Shown piece by piece: positions 1 to 8,763 of a stretch of DNA of 64,000 bases (position 1 is the first letter of the stretch; every line of letters starts with the position of its first letter). Source of the stretch: RGIG1828 sp045541875 (GTDB taxonomy: Bacteria; Bacillota; Clostridia; UMGS1810); NCBI GenBank assembly GCA_045541875.1, contig JAZQJX010000099.1, positions 13,104 through 77,103 of the forward strand, given 5' to 3'. The notes beneath the pieces are model-generated. The model was not told the DNA's origin, did no database searches, and saw only the letters and a list, made by a program, of their open reading frames with translations. Position numbers and translations under genes: made by a program.

Positions 1-2
1 AT

Positions 3-728
3 GCAACTCACGATGTATTCCTTAATGCTATGTATGTTTCGGATGCAGATTCAGAAGTATCTATCACTCCTATATACGAAGAAACCGACAGTTTCTACGG
101 TGTAACAATGAAAAATAACTCTGTATATTTTTCAAAGGAATATAACACCGATAAATCTGACAGTTTTACAATCACTGTAAGAGACAATGGATATGAAACA
201 GTTAATGTGCTTGTAACTGACGTTGCAAACGGAAAATGGAATGTTTCAGGCACGAATATCGTAACTGAGGTTTCCGGCAACGAAAATGCACTGTGTGTAT
301 CGATTGCTCCCGGAACATATACATTCTCAAAAACCGATCTTGAAGTTAGTGAGCAAACATTTGAGGAAGTTTCAAGAAATGAAATAGGAGATTTTAACAT
401 TTATAATGTTAAAACAAAACTTTTTGTTTATCACGAAGATGAAACCAAACTCATCGACGGTGTTCCATATGTTCCTGTAAGATGTGTTTTTGAAAGACTT
501 GGAGCAACTGTTACATGGGCAGATGGGAAGGTGACCATTGCTTCTTCAAAAACGGCAGTGATAACACCCGGAAGCAAAACCTACACGTTAAACGGTAAAT
601 CATCAACACTCAAATATTCACCAATCAACATTGATAGTGTTACATATGTTTATCCTAAAGACTTTGACGGAGTTTTAGGTGTAACATTTTCATATGACAG
701 TTTAGCAAAAATATTGAAGGTGAGTTAG
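3..728 (+). CDS. Secreted or surface protein C-terminus: probable heparinase II/III-like beta domain plus copper amine oxidase N-like domain (5' partial)
   Basis: The reading frame is already open at base 3, so the gene begins upstream of the window and only about 241 C-terminal residues are visible. The first half (starting near THDVFLNAMYVSD) is beta-rich and resembles the C-terminal sandwich of heparinase II/III-type polysaccharide lyases; this is a family impression, since the catalytic part is missing. The last 100 residues match the copper-amine-oxidase-N fold used as a wall or stalk module in Clostridia (VPYVPVRCVFERLGATVTW, then a GSKTYTLNG repeat core). It ends 10 bases before the next gene and is probably co-transcribed with it. 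An extracellular glycan-active enzyme is likely but not proven. Confidence 0.6.
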   Translation, partial: ATHDVFLNAMYVSDADSEVSITPIYEETDSFYGVTMKNNSVYFSKEYNTDKSDSFTITVRDNGYETVNVLVTDVANGKWNVSGTNIVTEVSGNENALCVSIAPGTYTFSKTDLEVSEQTFEEVSRNEIGDFNIYNVKTKLFVYHEDETKLIDGVPYVPVRCVFERLGATVTWADGKVTIASSKTAVITPGSKTYTLNGKSSTLKYSPINIDSVTYVYPKDFDGVLGVTFSYDSLAKILKVS

Positions 729-738
729 GTGAATGACG

Positions 739-3378
739 ATGAAAAAATTATTGTTTTTTAGTATAATATTTATTTTTATATTTCTCTTTGGAATCAGCGC
801 ATTCGCTGTTTCCGAGGGAGACTACATTGTTGCTGGCGAATATAACGGTTCACCGCTTTTATGGAGATGCGTGAGCGTATCTGATGAAGGTGTTTATGTT
901 ATAAGCGACAAAGTTCTGATGACGCGTTCTTTTAGTTCAGACGGTAATAATCATTGGGAAACATCCGACATCAGAGCCTATCTTAACGGTGAGTTCTATG
1001 AAAACTGTCTGAAAAATGAAAGTCAGTATATATTATCCGCAAATGTTAAAACAATTTCTGCAACTGATGATAATAGCACTCAACATATATACAACAATAA
1101 CTATACATCTTCAATTCAAAATGCTGCAGATGCATATACAGTTGCCACAACAGATAAAGTTTTTCTGCCATCACTGACAGAAATTCAGCCTCTATACACT
1201 AATATAGGAGGCTTCGGTCCTGACTTTTATATGGGAAAAGATGGCGGTGGCAACTATCTTGACTATTATCTCCGCGACGCGTTGAGTTTTGCGGGTACAA
1301 GATATGTAAGATGTGTTTCTTCTCAGATGGACATATATTATTCCACTTCAACCAAGACTTACTATGACAGACTAATCAGGTTTGCAAGTGCAGATAATGG
1401 AGATATAGGCATAAGACCGGCTATTCTCCTTTCAAATGAAGCACCTTTTATAAATGGAGATGGAACACAGTCTGATCCATATGAAGTACCCGGCGGAGTG
1501 TATTGCGAAATTACGCTTGAAAAATATGTTGGAAATCAAGGTGATTACTATGTCCCTGATATTTCATACGCTTTGTCAGAAGAAGGACAGTATATAAAAT
1601 ATTACTGCAATAACCGGGAATATGCAATTGACGAATCTTGTTGTCTTGGATATGGCGAAAACTATCTGTATGCAGTGATATATGACATTAACGGAAACAA
1701 AGTTTATGTTTCTGAAACGGAATGTCTCTATGGAGTATTCAAAGACCCGGGAACAACTCTTCTTTTTGATGATTTTGAATCCGGCAATCCATACTACGAT
1801 CAGTTCCAAAGCGGACATGGTGTTGTTGAGGGAGATAGCATTGGAATTGAAACTTTAGTTGATGGTAACAATGTTTTGAAGTTTGATGCTCATTCGGCAA
1901 GTACATTTATGAACTCCAGAACCTTCAACAACTACAGAGACACATTGATTTTTGAAACGAATTTTATGCTTTGTGACTGGAATTTCTCTTCAAGGGCTGT
2001 GTTATACATCAGTGCATATAAGGGAGCAACAAAGCAATGGCTTACCCCTGTAACTGTCAGATCATCTGATAAAGCAATGCTGTTTGATGTCGGCGACACA
2101 AATGTCGTTGTTAAATCAGGTGTAGAACTTAACACATGGTATAAAATATCAATTGTTTATGATGTTCCGGCAAATAAATCAACGTTCTATCTCAATGATG
2201 AACCTCTTATTTATAATGCTGATACAGCATATGAATTTGATTACATTTCATATCTCAACATTTCGTATTCCACACCAGACGTGAATTCTGTGATGTATTT
2301 TGATGATATCGGTGTATATCATTCAAGGCAGGACATGTCCGGAACAAGATTCGGCGAGCCATACTACACAGTAAAAAACATAAAGACATATGATTTCTCA
2401 ACTTCAAATACATCTTTCTCTTTTGCTTATGCAAACACGGAAAATACATATGCTGAAACTATAGAACTAACTGATGATCACGGAAAGGTTGCTCATATTA
2501 AGACATCAAACAATGATTCTAAGGCATGGATATCATCACCCGGCAGAAGTGTTTTTTCAAATGCACCTCAATCATCCTTCGGTGCAATGGTGTTTGAATT
2601 TGAGTTTAATGTTCTTGAAAATGGTGGCACCAACACACTTCTTGGTGCAATCAGTTACAGAAACCCGGCAAATAAGGAAATAACCTGGTGCGTATTGAAT
2701 TTCAACAATGATGGCAATCTCTACATTGCAAAGGATATAGACTATGGTGCCAACGATATACATTCAAGTGTTTTAGTCAAAGAATTCAAAAAGAACAAAT
2801 GGCATAAAGTCAGATATGTGATAGACACCGAAAAATTGCTTATATACATATACTTTGACGGAAAACTATATTCAGAGGTTGACTGCGGAAGAAGCAGATA
2901 TACTGGAGATAAAAGCAAATTATTCTCAACGGAATACTCACGAAAGAGTTGCTATCTTGAAATTCAGGCAATGGCTCCCGGTGCAGGACGTGTAAATGAG
3001 ATATATGTTGATAACATTTCACACAAATATACTTCATCACCCATAGTCTATAACCTTGAATATATTAATAATTTAGAGGTTATTGTTAAACGTAGTGAAA
3101 TCACAGGTACAGATTCACTAAATGTTACTTTCGATGCGGTAAGAGGAGATGAATCCAATGTAATTTGTGTAGCATCAGTTCTTGAAAATAATGGAGAACT
3201 TGTATGTGTTGCCACTAAAAATCTGACATTTTCAGGATCTGACTCTGTGAAAGAGGTGGAACTTGAACTTAGCAATCTTCCCATCGGTATTGCACAGGGC
3301 GGATATACAGTTAATGTTATGGTTTGGAATGCTGATAATCAGAAGCCTTTAGTAAGTAAAATCGTATTACCTGATTGA
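739..3378 (+). CDS. Secreted multidomain protein: DUF6273-like domain, two concanavalin-A-like lectin domains, C-terminal Ig-like domain
   Basis: An N-terminal signal peptide (MKKLLFFSII followed by a hydrophobic stretch ending AFA) is followed by a DUF6273-like region (about residues 28-235, with LLWRCVSV, VYVISDKVL and GIRPAILLS). Two jelly-roll segments come next (about 340-530 and 550-770), each opening with a FDDFES/YDFSTS-type strand and closing with YFDDIGVY or YVDNIS, typical of LamG or concanavalin-A-like domains. The last 100 residues look Ig-like. ATG739 is preferred over ATG733 because AGGTGA at 727-732 lies 6 bases before it. The likely role is carbohydrate binding at the cell surface. 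No catalytic residues are recognised. It follows a probable lyase and precedes a PHP gene. Confidence 0.65.
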   Translation: MKKLLFFSIIFIFIFLFGISAFAVSEGDYIVAGEYNGSPLLWRCVSVSDEGVYVISDKVLMTRSFSSDGNNHWETSDIRAYLNGEFYENCLKNESQYILSANVKTISATDDNSTQHIYNNNYTSSIQNAADAYTVATTDKVFLPSLTEIQPLYTNIGGFGPDFYMGKDGGGNYLDYYLRDALSFAGTRYVRCVSSQMDIYYSTSTKTYYDRLIRFASADNGDIGIRPAILLSNEAPFINGDGTQSDPYEVPGGVYCEITLEKYVGNQGDYYVPDISYALSEEGQYIKYYCNNREYAIDESCCLGYGENYLYAVIYDINGNKVYVSETECLYGVFKDPGTTLLFDDFESGNPYYDQFQSGHGVVEGDSIGIETLVDGNNVLKFDAHSASTFMNSRTFNNYRDTLIFETNFMLCDWNFSSRAVLYISAYKGATKQWLTPVTVRSSDKAMLFDVGDTNVVVKSGVELNTWYKISIVYDVPANKSTFYLNDEPLIYNADTAYEFDYISYLNISYSTPDVNSVMYFDDIGVYHSRQDMSGTRFGEPYYTVKNIKTYDFSTSNTSFSFAYANTENTYAETIELTDDHGKVAHIKTSNNDSKAWISSPGRSVFSNAPQSSFGAMVFEFEFNVLENGGTNTLLGAISYRNPANKEITWCVLNFNNDGNLYIAKDIDYGANDIHSSVLVKEFKKNKWHKVRYVIDTEKLLIYIYFDGKLYSEVDCGRSRYTGDKSKLFSTEYSRKSCYLEIQAMAPGAGRVNEIYVDNISHKYTSSPIVYNLEYINNLEVIVKRSEITGTDSLNVTFDAVRGDESNVICVASVLENNGELVCVATKNLTFSGSDSVKEVELELSNLPIGIAQGGYTVNVMVWNADNQKPLVSKIVLPD

Positions 3379-3410
3379 TAATTTAACTTTATACATATAG
3401 GAGGCAATTT

Positions 3411-4313
3411 ATGAGCATAAATTATGAAAAACAATATGCCAATCTTCATATGCATTCAACACATTCTGACGGAGAATATACTCCGTCAGAACTTGTGGCA
3501 ATTGCAAAAGAAGAAGGTTACAAAGCACTTGCACTTACAGATCACGACACGGTAAGCGGAGTTCCGGAATTTCTCGATGCATGCAAAAAAGAAGGTATAG
3601 AGTGTGTATCCGGAGTTGAATTTACTTGCCAGGGACTTGGTGAAGATTTCCATCTGACTGCACTTGATTTTGACATTAACAATAAAGAAATAATAGAGTA
3701 CTGCCGTAAAATGGGCGAAAGAGAAACATATCGCACAAAAAGGCTTTTTGATAAGGCGTTGGAAAGAGGCACCATTAAAGATGTAACCTGGGAAGAAGTT
3801 GAAGAGGCTAACCCCGGTGTTGTGTGGTTTTGCGTTGACCACGTATTCAGAACACATGTAAAAAAAGGGATTCTCACTATGTTTGACTATCGCAACTTTT
3901 ATGATACAAACTTTGGACATGGTCCGGATAATCAGTTTGTGTATGCAGAGATGCCGCACAGATACTACACACCACAGGAACTTTGCGATATGGTAAATGC
4001 AGCAGGTGGTATAACAGTTCTTGCACACGGTCACAATCAACTTCATTGCATACCAGAACTTGTGAAAATGGGGCTTAAAGGTCTTGAAGTATGGCACGAT
4101 CTTATGACACCCGAAGAAAGAGAAGAGGCTGTCAGACTTGCAAAAGAATATAACCTATATATTTCAGGCGGAACAGATCATGGCGGAAAGCTTGGTGGTC
4201 TTGACAGGTTTGATCCTGAAGGAAAAATTTATGGTAAATATAATCACTTGCCTTTGATGTTTGGCGCATCAGAGGAAAATTTCATAGCAATTAAAAACAG
4301 AATTTATGGTTAA
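3411..4313 (+). CDS. PHP-domain metal-dependent phosphoesterase
   Basis: This 300-residue protein carries the classic PHP signatures near its N-terminus: HMHSTHSDG (metal-binding His pair and Asp) and LALTDHDTVSG, with further metal-ligand candidates at EFTCQG, VLAHGHNQ and SGGTDHGG near the C-terminus. Members hydrolyse phosphoesters such as nucleoside phosphates, histidinol phosphate or cyclic phosphates; the substrate here is unknown. A strong ribosome site (ATAGGAGG) precedes ATG3411. It sits between a secreted lectin-like gene and two paralogous unknown genes 14 bases downstream, so it is part of the same accessory operon. Its lack of a signal peptide makes it cytoplasmic. Confidence 0.8.
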   Translation: MSINYEKQYANLHMHSTHSDGEYTPSELVAIAKEEGYKALALTDHDTVSGVPEFLDACKKEGIECVSGVEFTCQGLGEDFHLTALDFDINNKEIIEYCRKMGERETYRTKRLFDKALERGTIKDVTWEEVEEANPGVVWFCVDHVFRTHVKKGILTMFDYRNFYDTNFGHGPDNQFVYAEMPHRYYTPQELCDMVNAAGGITVLAHGHNQLHCIPELVKMGLKGLEVWHDLMTPEEREEAVRLAKEYNLYISGGTDHGGKLGGLDRFDPEGKIYGKYNHLPLMFGASEENFIAIKNRIYG

Positions 4314-4327
4314 CAAGGAGGTTTACA

Positions 4328-5158
4328 ATGGAAAAAGTTACGGTAAGAGACAAATTATGGCTGTTTGCAAGTCGTCCCCATGACGATGATCCATATTTCG
4401 GAAGAACTCATGAGGGAACAATCGTGGGATGTGACTGGTCAAGAATTACACCTGCAGAGGGTGCTTTTATGCTTGGCACACCAAATCTTATGATGATAAT
4501 ATCAGACGGTATTCCCGTTCCTTATTCAAAAGATGCCAAAGGATATCTTGAAAGTTTCTGCAGACTTAAAAAAGTTCTCTGGAGTTGTACGGGTTCTGCC
4601 GGATTCAGACTTGGCATTGAAGAGGATTTCATTTGTGATATGAAAGAAAAATATCCAAATCTTATGGGCGGATTTTTTGATGATTTCTCATGGGATCCTA
4701 AATGTACTGAAAAGAGAACTCCACAGCAAGTAAAAGAACTTTTCTCAAATGCAAGAGAAAAGTTTGATAAGGTTTCAAAAGATATGGAAATCTGGGCAAC
4801 TTGCTATGTTGAAGAACTTGAAAGTTACCCGGTGGACACATTTGATGATGTTGATGTTCTGACAATCTGGAGTATGCATAACGGTTCAAAAGAACGTTAT
4901 GAAAATAACTTCAAGAAATATGAAGATGCGTTCCCGAACAAGAAAAAAGCCATGGGAATATATATGTATGACTATGTGAACAGAGATTTTATTGACCTTG
5001 ATAATTTTAAAATGCAATGTGAAACAAGTCTCAAATGGCTCAAAGAGGGAAGAATTGACGGAATAATCTTTTTGACCAACTGTACAATGGGCATAAAACT
5101 TGAAACAGAAAAGTGGCTCAGAAACTGGATTGACGAAGTTGGTGAAGATATTCTTTAA
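4328..5158 (+). CDS. Uncharacterised protein, first of two tandem paralogues
   Basis: This is a 276-residue soluble protein without a signal peptide that I cannot assign to a named family. Striking motifs shared with the next gene are HDDDPYFG near residue 18, WSRITPAEGAFMLGTPNLMM around 38-57, VLWSCTGS, GGFFDD near residue 115, MEIWATCY and a C-terminal FLTNCTMG followed by WLRNWIDEVG. The alternating beta-strand and helix pattern with acidic residues at strand ends would suit a TIM-barrel, perhaps glycoside-hydrolase-like, but this is inference. CAAGGAGG precedes ATG4328. It lies 14 bases after the PHP gene and 36 bases before its paralogue. Confidence 0.75.
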   Translation: MEKVTVRDKLWLFASRPHDDDPYFGRTHEGTIVGCDWSRITPAEGAFMLGTPNLMMIISDGIPVPYSKDAKGYLESFCRLKKVLWSCTGSAGFRLGIEEDFICDMKEKYPNLMGGFFDDFSWDPKCTEKRTPQQVKELFSNAREKFDKVSKDMEIWATCYVEELESYPVDTFDDVDVLTIWSMHNGSKERYENNFKKYEDAFPNKKKAMGIYMYDYVNRDFIDLDNFKMQCETSLKWLKEGRIDGIIFLTNCTMGIKLETEKWLRNWIDEVGEDIL

Positions 5159-5194
5159 TTTCTTCAGAAATTTTTGAACTATAAGGAGGATAAA

Positions 5195-6034
5195 ATGAGT
5201 AACGTAAAAGTAAGAGATAAATTATGGATATTTGCAAGCAAATCTCATGATGATGATCCGTATTTTGGACAATCTAAAGATGGAATCCTCACGGGATGTG
5301 AGTGGTCAAGAATAACACCGGCTGAAGGTGCTTTTATGCTTGGCACACCAAACTTAATGATGATAGTTTCTGATGGAATCCCCGTTCCTTATTCAAGAGA
5401 TGCAATCGGTTATCTTGAAAGTTTTTGCCGTTTAAAAAGAGTATTGTGGAGTTGCACAGGTTCAGGCGGATTCAGAAATGGAAATGAAGAAGAATTCATT
5501 TGTGATATGTCTGAAGAATATCCGAATATTATTGGCGGATTTTTTGATGATGTTACCTGGGATCACAGACATCAGCGTAGAAGAACACCGGCTGAATGTA
5601 AAGAACTTTTTGATAATGCAAGAAAGACTTTTGATGAAGCAGGAAAACCAATGGAAATATGGTCAACCTGTTATTCATCACAATTTGATATGTATCCCAA
5701 AGATACTTTTGAAAATGTGGATGTTATGACCATATGGGGAATGAGCAGAACTTCTAAAGAAAACTATCTCAATGATTTCAAGAAGTATGAAGAAGTGTAT
5801 CCTGAAAAGAAAAAAGCAATAGGAATATATCTTTATCACTATATGGAAAGAAAAGCATGGAATCTTGACATATTCAAAATGGAATGTGAAACTGCCTTGG
5901 AACTTTTAAAAGAAGGCAGAATTGATGAAATCATATTCCTCACCAACTGCACAATGGGAATCGGTCTTGAAACAGAATACTGGCTCCGCAACTGGATTGA
6001 TGAAGTTGGCGACGAAATTCTTGAAGTTAAATAA
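5195..6034 (+). CDS. Uncharacterised protein, second of two tandem paralogues
   Basis: This protein (279 residues) aligns without visible gaps with the preceding gene product over nearly its full length, with about two thirds of positions identical by eye. It keeps HDDDPYFG, the GAFMLGTPNLMM block, GGFFDD, the EIW-TCY block and FLTNCTMG. ATG5195 is chosen because AAGGAGG at 5182-5189 lies just before it; an upstream in-frame TTG at 5174 has no good ribosome site. Retention of both copies with conserved Asp/His-rich motifs suggests related but separate substrates or a heteromer. Function is unknown. It is the last gene of the accessory operon and is followed by a repeat element and the convergent AraC gene. 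Confidence 0.75.
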   Translation: MSNVKVRDKLWIFASKSHDDDPYFGQSKDGILTGCEWSRITPAEGAFMLGTPNLMMIVSDGIPVPYSRDAIGYLESFCRLKRVLWSCTGSGGFRNGNEEEFICDMSEEYPNIIGGFFDDVTWDHRHQRRRTPAECKELFDNARKTFDEAGKPMEIWSTCYSSQFDMYPKDTFENVDVMTIWGMSRTSKENYLNDFKKYEEVYPEKKKAIGIYLYHYMERKAWNLDIFKMECETALELLKEGRIDEIIFLTNCTMGIGLETEYWLRNWIDEVGDEILEVK

Positions 6035-6045
6035 TTCTTGTTTCT

Positions 6046-6135
6046 AAAAAAGCAGGCTGAGCCTGCACCCAAGTCGCGAGCGTAATTTGATATACATCAT
6101 ATCTCGCGAACTAAATTCTGCGTAATTTCCTATAC
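6046..6135 (-). repeat. Dispersed ~90-bp repeat, copy A
   Basis: Read on the minus strand this starts GTATAGGAAATTACGCAGAA, contains a stem with arms CTCGCGA (6103-6109) and TCGCGAG (6074-6080), and ends with the palindrome GCAGGCTCAGCCTGC (6052-6066) plus a T-run. The same layout occurs at 63898-63985. It begins four bases after the minus-strand T-run of the araC terminator. Confidence 0.7.
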
Positions 6136-6139
6136 AGTA

Positions 6140-6189
6140 AAAAAATACGACTCAAAAAATGCTATTGCATTTCCTGAGTCGTATTTTTT
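6140..6189. terminator. Bidirectional intrinsic terminator overlapping the araC stop codon
   Basis: Arms AAAAAATACGACTCA (6140-6154) and TGAGTCGTATTTTTT (6175-6189) are perfectly complementary, with a second nested hairpin (AAATGC/GCATTT). T-runs follow on both strands. The last codons of the minus-strand AraC gene form part of the stem. Confidence 0.85.
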
Positions 6190-7055
6190 CTGTACTGCAC
6201 AGGTGACATACCTGTAATTTTTTTAAATGTGTTTGAAAAATAATATGGAGAGCAGTATTTCAATCTGTTTGAAATATTATAAACGGGAATATCTGTATCT
6301 GAAAGAAGTCTTTTTGCTTCTTCTATTTTATAGAGATTATACTGTTGTATAATTGAATTATCAGAGTATTTTTTAAATATGTTAAAAAGATACGTTTTGC
6401 TGTAATTCAATTTGTCACATAGGTAATCTATGGTAAAATCCGAATAGATACTGTCATTTAAAATTCCAAGAATCTTTTTGTAAATTGCTTTATCAAAATC
6501 TTCCTTTGAATCATATGAAACATCGCCATATTTGCTTTCTATGTACTGAATTATTTTTATGATAAAAATCTCAAGATAGTTTTTGTATAACTGCTGGTTT
6601 CCTGTGGGAATGCCGTCTGCCGGCTTCATATTTACGTATTTTCTGTGACTGTCAAATACAGAGTTATCAATGTATGTGTTGTGAGCAATGGAAATTGTTT
6701 TGTTTAAAAGGTTAGTGAGTTCTTCGTTTAATTTCATTTTCAGGTTATCAAAAAGATACATTATCTTGCTGTCTGCCTTAAAAGATATGAAATAGACAAG
6801 AGCATCATCTATACCTGACGGGTTTGTGCAATGTGGCTCATTGGGTTTGTGAAAATATACTTCGCCACTTTCCAGTTCATACTCTTTTTCAGCCGAAAGT
6901 TCTCTTACTTTTCCTGAGACAACATATGTAAATTCCCAGAAGTTATGATGTTCTACCACATCTTTAAAATCACTTTTTATTGTAAGGGGCTGACAATATA
7001 TAACTTCACTGATATTTAATAGTGTGGGCATTTTTCTGCCTATATACTGAATCAT
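6162..7055 (-). CDS. AraC-family transcriptional regulator with N-terminal cupin-like sensor
   Basis: The N-terminal 150 residues look like the AraC-type cupin sugar-binding domain (VYFHKPNEPHCTN is a typical cupin strand). The C-terminal 100 residues contain the two helix-turn-helix motifs of the AraC/XylS family (FTIDYLCDKLNYSKTYLFNI, then IPVYNISNRLKYCSPYYFSN and TGMSPVQYRK). At 297 residues it has the normal family length. AGAGGTG precedes the ATG. It converges on the glycan operon at 1-6 kb and diverges from the cortex genes, so it may activate either in response to a sugar; that is inference. The C-terminus is encoded inside a terminator stem. Confidence 0.85.
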   Translation of the reverse strand: MIQYIGRKMPTLLNISEVIYCQPLTIKSDFKDVVEHHNFWEFTYVVSGKVRELSAEKEYELESGEVYFHKPNEPHCTNPSGIDDALVYFISFKADSKIMYLFDNLKMKLNEELTNLLNKTISIAHNTYIDNSVFDSHRKYVNMKPADGIPTGNQQLYKNYLEIFIIKIIQYIESKYGDVSYDSKEDFDKAIYKKILGILNDSIYSDFTIDYLCDKLNYSKTYLFNIFKKYSDNSIIQQYNLYKIEEAKRLLSDTDIPVYNISNRLKYCSPYYFSNTFKKITGMSPVQYRKNTTQEMQ

Positions 7056-7180
7056 AATAACACCTCTGCTGTTTTATAAACATATGTTATAATATTTGTT
7101 TTAATTAGTCAATAGTATTATTACATATTTTTTGCTTGTTCTAAAAATTATTTATCATTGTATAATTATTTAGAGGTGAA

Positions 7181-7570
7181 ATGATGGAATTAGGATATGT
7201 TGTTGCAAGAGTATATACTTCATATGCACAGATTCCGATAAAGGATGCTGTTGTGTCGGTATATTCAAATGATGGTAAAGACAGCCGACTTATCGGTGTG
7301 AGACTGACTGATGAAAGCGGAAAAACCTTGCCTGTTCCCGTGGAAGCACCTAATATGGATTTATCTATGGAACCCGGTAATGAAACACCATATTCGGTTG
7401 TTAATGTAAGAGTGGACCATCCTGATTATAACACTTTTTATGTTGAAGGAGTCCAGGTTTTTTCAGGGCAGGTGTCGGTTCAGAATGCAGAAATGATGCC
7501 AACGGGAGGACACATTCCATACGATAAAAAATCAAATTTGTATTATATTGAAAAGAATAATATTCTATAG
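7181..7570 (+). CDS. Small carboxypeptidase-regulatory-like (transthyretin-type) protein of a spore-cortex operon
   Basis: The 129-residue product has the pattern of a short beta-sandwich found in front of or beside clostridial cortex-lytic proteins: LGYVVARVYTSYAQIPIKDA, a Gly-Lys-Thr turn (DESGKTLPVPVEAP) and a closing EGVQVFSGQ strand. No catalytic residues or signal peptide are evident. AGAGGTGA precedes the ATGATG pair; ATG7184 is an alternative start. It lies 16 bases upstream of a SpoIID/peptidoglycan-binding gene, so it is likely an accessory protein of the same spore-cortex system. The assignment rests on sequence resemblance and context. Confidence 0.6.
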   Translation: MMELGYVVARVYTSYAQIPIKDAVVSVYSNDGKDSRLIGVRLTDESGKTLPVPVEAPNMDLSMEPGNETPYSVVNVRVDHPDYNTFYVEGVQVFSGQVSVQNAEMMPTGGHIPYDKKSNLYYIEKNNIL

Positions 7571-7586
7571 TTAAAGGAGTAAATTT

Positions 7587-8750
7587 ATGCCGGTACCCCT
7601 GGTTCCTTACATACCTGACTATATAACCGTGCATCTTGGTGCGCCCGATGAACCTGCAGAAAATGTCATAGTAAGTTTTCCTGATTACATAAAAAACGTA
7701 GCATCAAGCGAAATATATCCGACGTGGTCAGAAGATGCCATATATGCAAACATATACGCGCAGATATCATATGCACTCAACAGAGTATATACAGAATACT
7801 ATAGAAGCAGAGGTTACGATTTTAATATAACATCGTCAACAGCCTATGATCAGAAATTTATAAAAGGAAGAAATATATATGAGAACATTGACAGAATAGT
7901 AGACTCTATTTTTACATCTTATATAAGACGTGTAGGTTTTGTAGAACCACTGGCTGCAAAGTATTGTAATGGTACGACTGTGACCTGCGAGGGACTTTCT
8001 CAGTGGGGGAGTGAAGAACTTGCAAGACAAGGCTATTCTTATATTGATATTTTGAAGTATTATTATGGAGATAACATAGAAATTGTTACAAATGCACCCA
8101 TCGCCGGAATTGTGTCACTTTATCCCGGAAGACCATACAGAATCGGTGACACCGGCGGCAGTGTCACTTTGATTCAACAGTTTTTAAATGAGATATCAAA
8201 TGATTATCCTCTGATTCCCAAAATAAATCCTGTTGATGGAATCTTTGGTGAAGACACAGAAAATGCTGTAACTGTTTTTCAGGAGATTTTCAATTTAACT
8301 CCTGACGGAATCGTAGGTGAGGCAACCTGGAATAAAATGGTGCTTTTGTATGTTGCCATAAGAGATTTGTCAGAACTTGTATCAGAGGGGCAAATGTATG
8401 TCGGAACTGATCTTCAGTTTCCCGAAAGCGTGTCCGTTGGTTCAACAGGGCCAAGAGTATCAAGTCTTCAGTATTTTCTTCTGATTATTTCAAACTTTGA
8501 TCAAAGGATACAATCTGTTCCTGTGACAGGAGAATTTGGTCAGTTAACATTTAACGCTGTAAAACAATTTCAAAGTGCGTATAATCTTCCTGTTACCGGA
8601 ATCGTTGATGAGGCAACATGGAATGTATTGTATGATACGTATTCCGCTATCATAAATGTTGTTTTAAGAAACGGAAGTTTCCATAGTGAAGGAGTAAATG
8701 AAACTCAGTATCCGGGAAACTCATTATCTGTCAATCAAACTGATATGTGA
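7587..8750 (+). CDS. SleC-like spore cortex protein: SpoIID-type lytic domain plus two peptidoglycan-binding domains
   Basis: The first 170 residues resemble the SpoIID/SleC lytic-transglycosylase fold: VASSEIYPTW carries the likely catalytic Glu (about residue 42), followed by IYAQISYALNR and later CEGLSQWGSEELARQG. Two PG_binding_1 domains follow (about 185-265 and 280-360), each ending DGIVGEATWN or TGIVDEATWN. In Clostridium SleC-type enzymes degrade spore cortex during germination after proteolytic activation. This version lacks an obvious signal peptide or long pro-region. It is flanked by a short beta-sandwich gene and by a gene with further binding domains, so cortex recognition seems split over three proteins. 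Ribosome site AAAGGAG. Confidence 0.75.
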   Translation: MPVPLVPYIPDYITVHLGAPDEPAENVIVSFPDYIKNVASSEIYPTWSEDAIYANIYAQISYALNRVYTEYYRSRGYDFNITSSTAYDQKFIKGRNIYENIDRIVDSIFTSYIRRVGFVEPLAAKYCNGTTVTCEGLSQWGSEELARQGYSYIDILKYYYGDNIEIVTNAPIAGIVSLYPGRPYRIGDTGGSVTLIQQFLNEISNDYPLIPKINPVDGIFGEDTENAVTVFQEIFNLTPDGIVGEATWNKMVLLYVAIRDLSELVSEGQMYVGTDLQFPESVSVGSTGPRVSSLQYFLLIISNFDQRIQSVPVTGEFGQLTFNAVKQFQSAYNLPVTGIVDEATWNVLYDTYSAIINVVLRNGSFHSEGVNETQYPGNSLSVNQTDM

Positions 8751-8763
8751 AAGGAGAAGTAAT

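Noticed and set aside
3486..4097. 203-codon open frame antisense to the PHP gene
   Set aside because: It lies entirely opposite a gene with clear PHP motifs, its translation is low-complexity Phe/Cys/Ile-rich, and it has no ribosome site.
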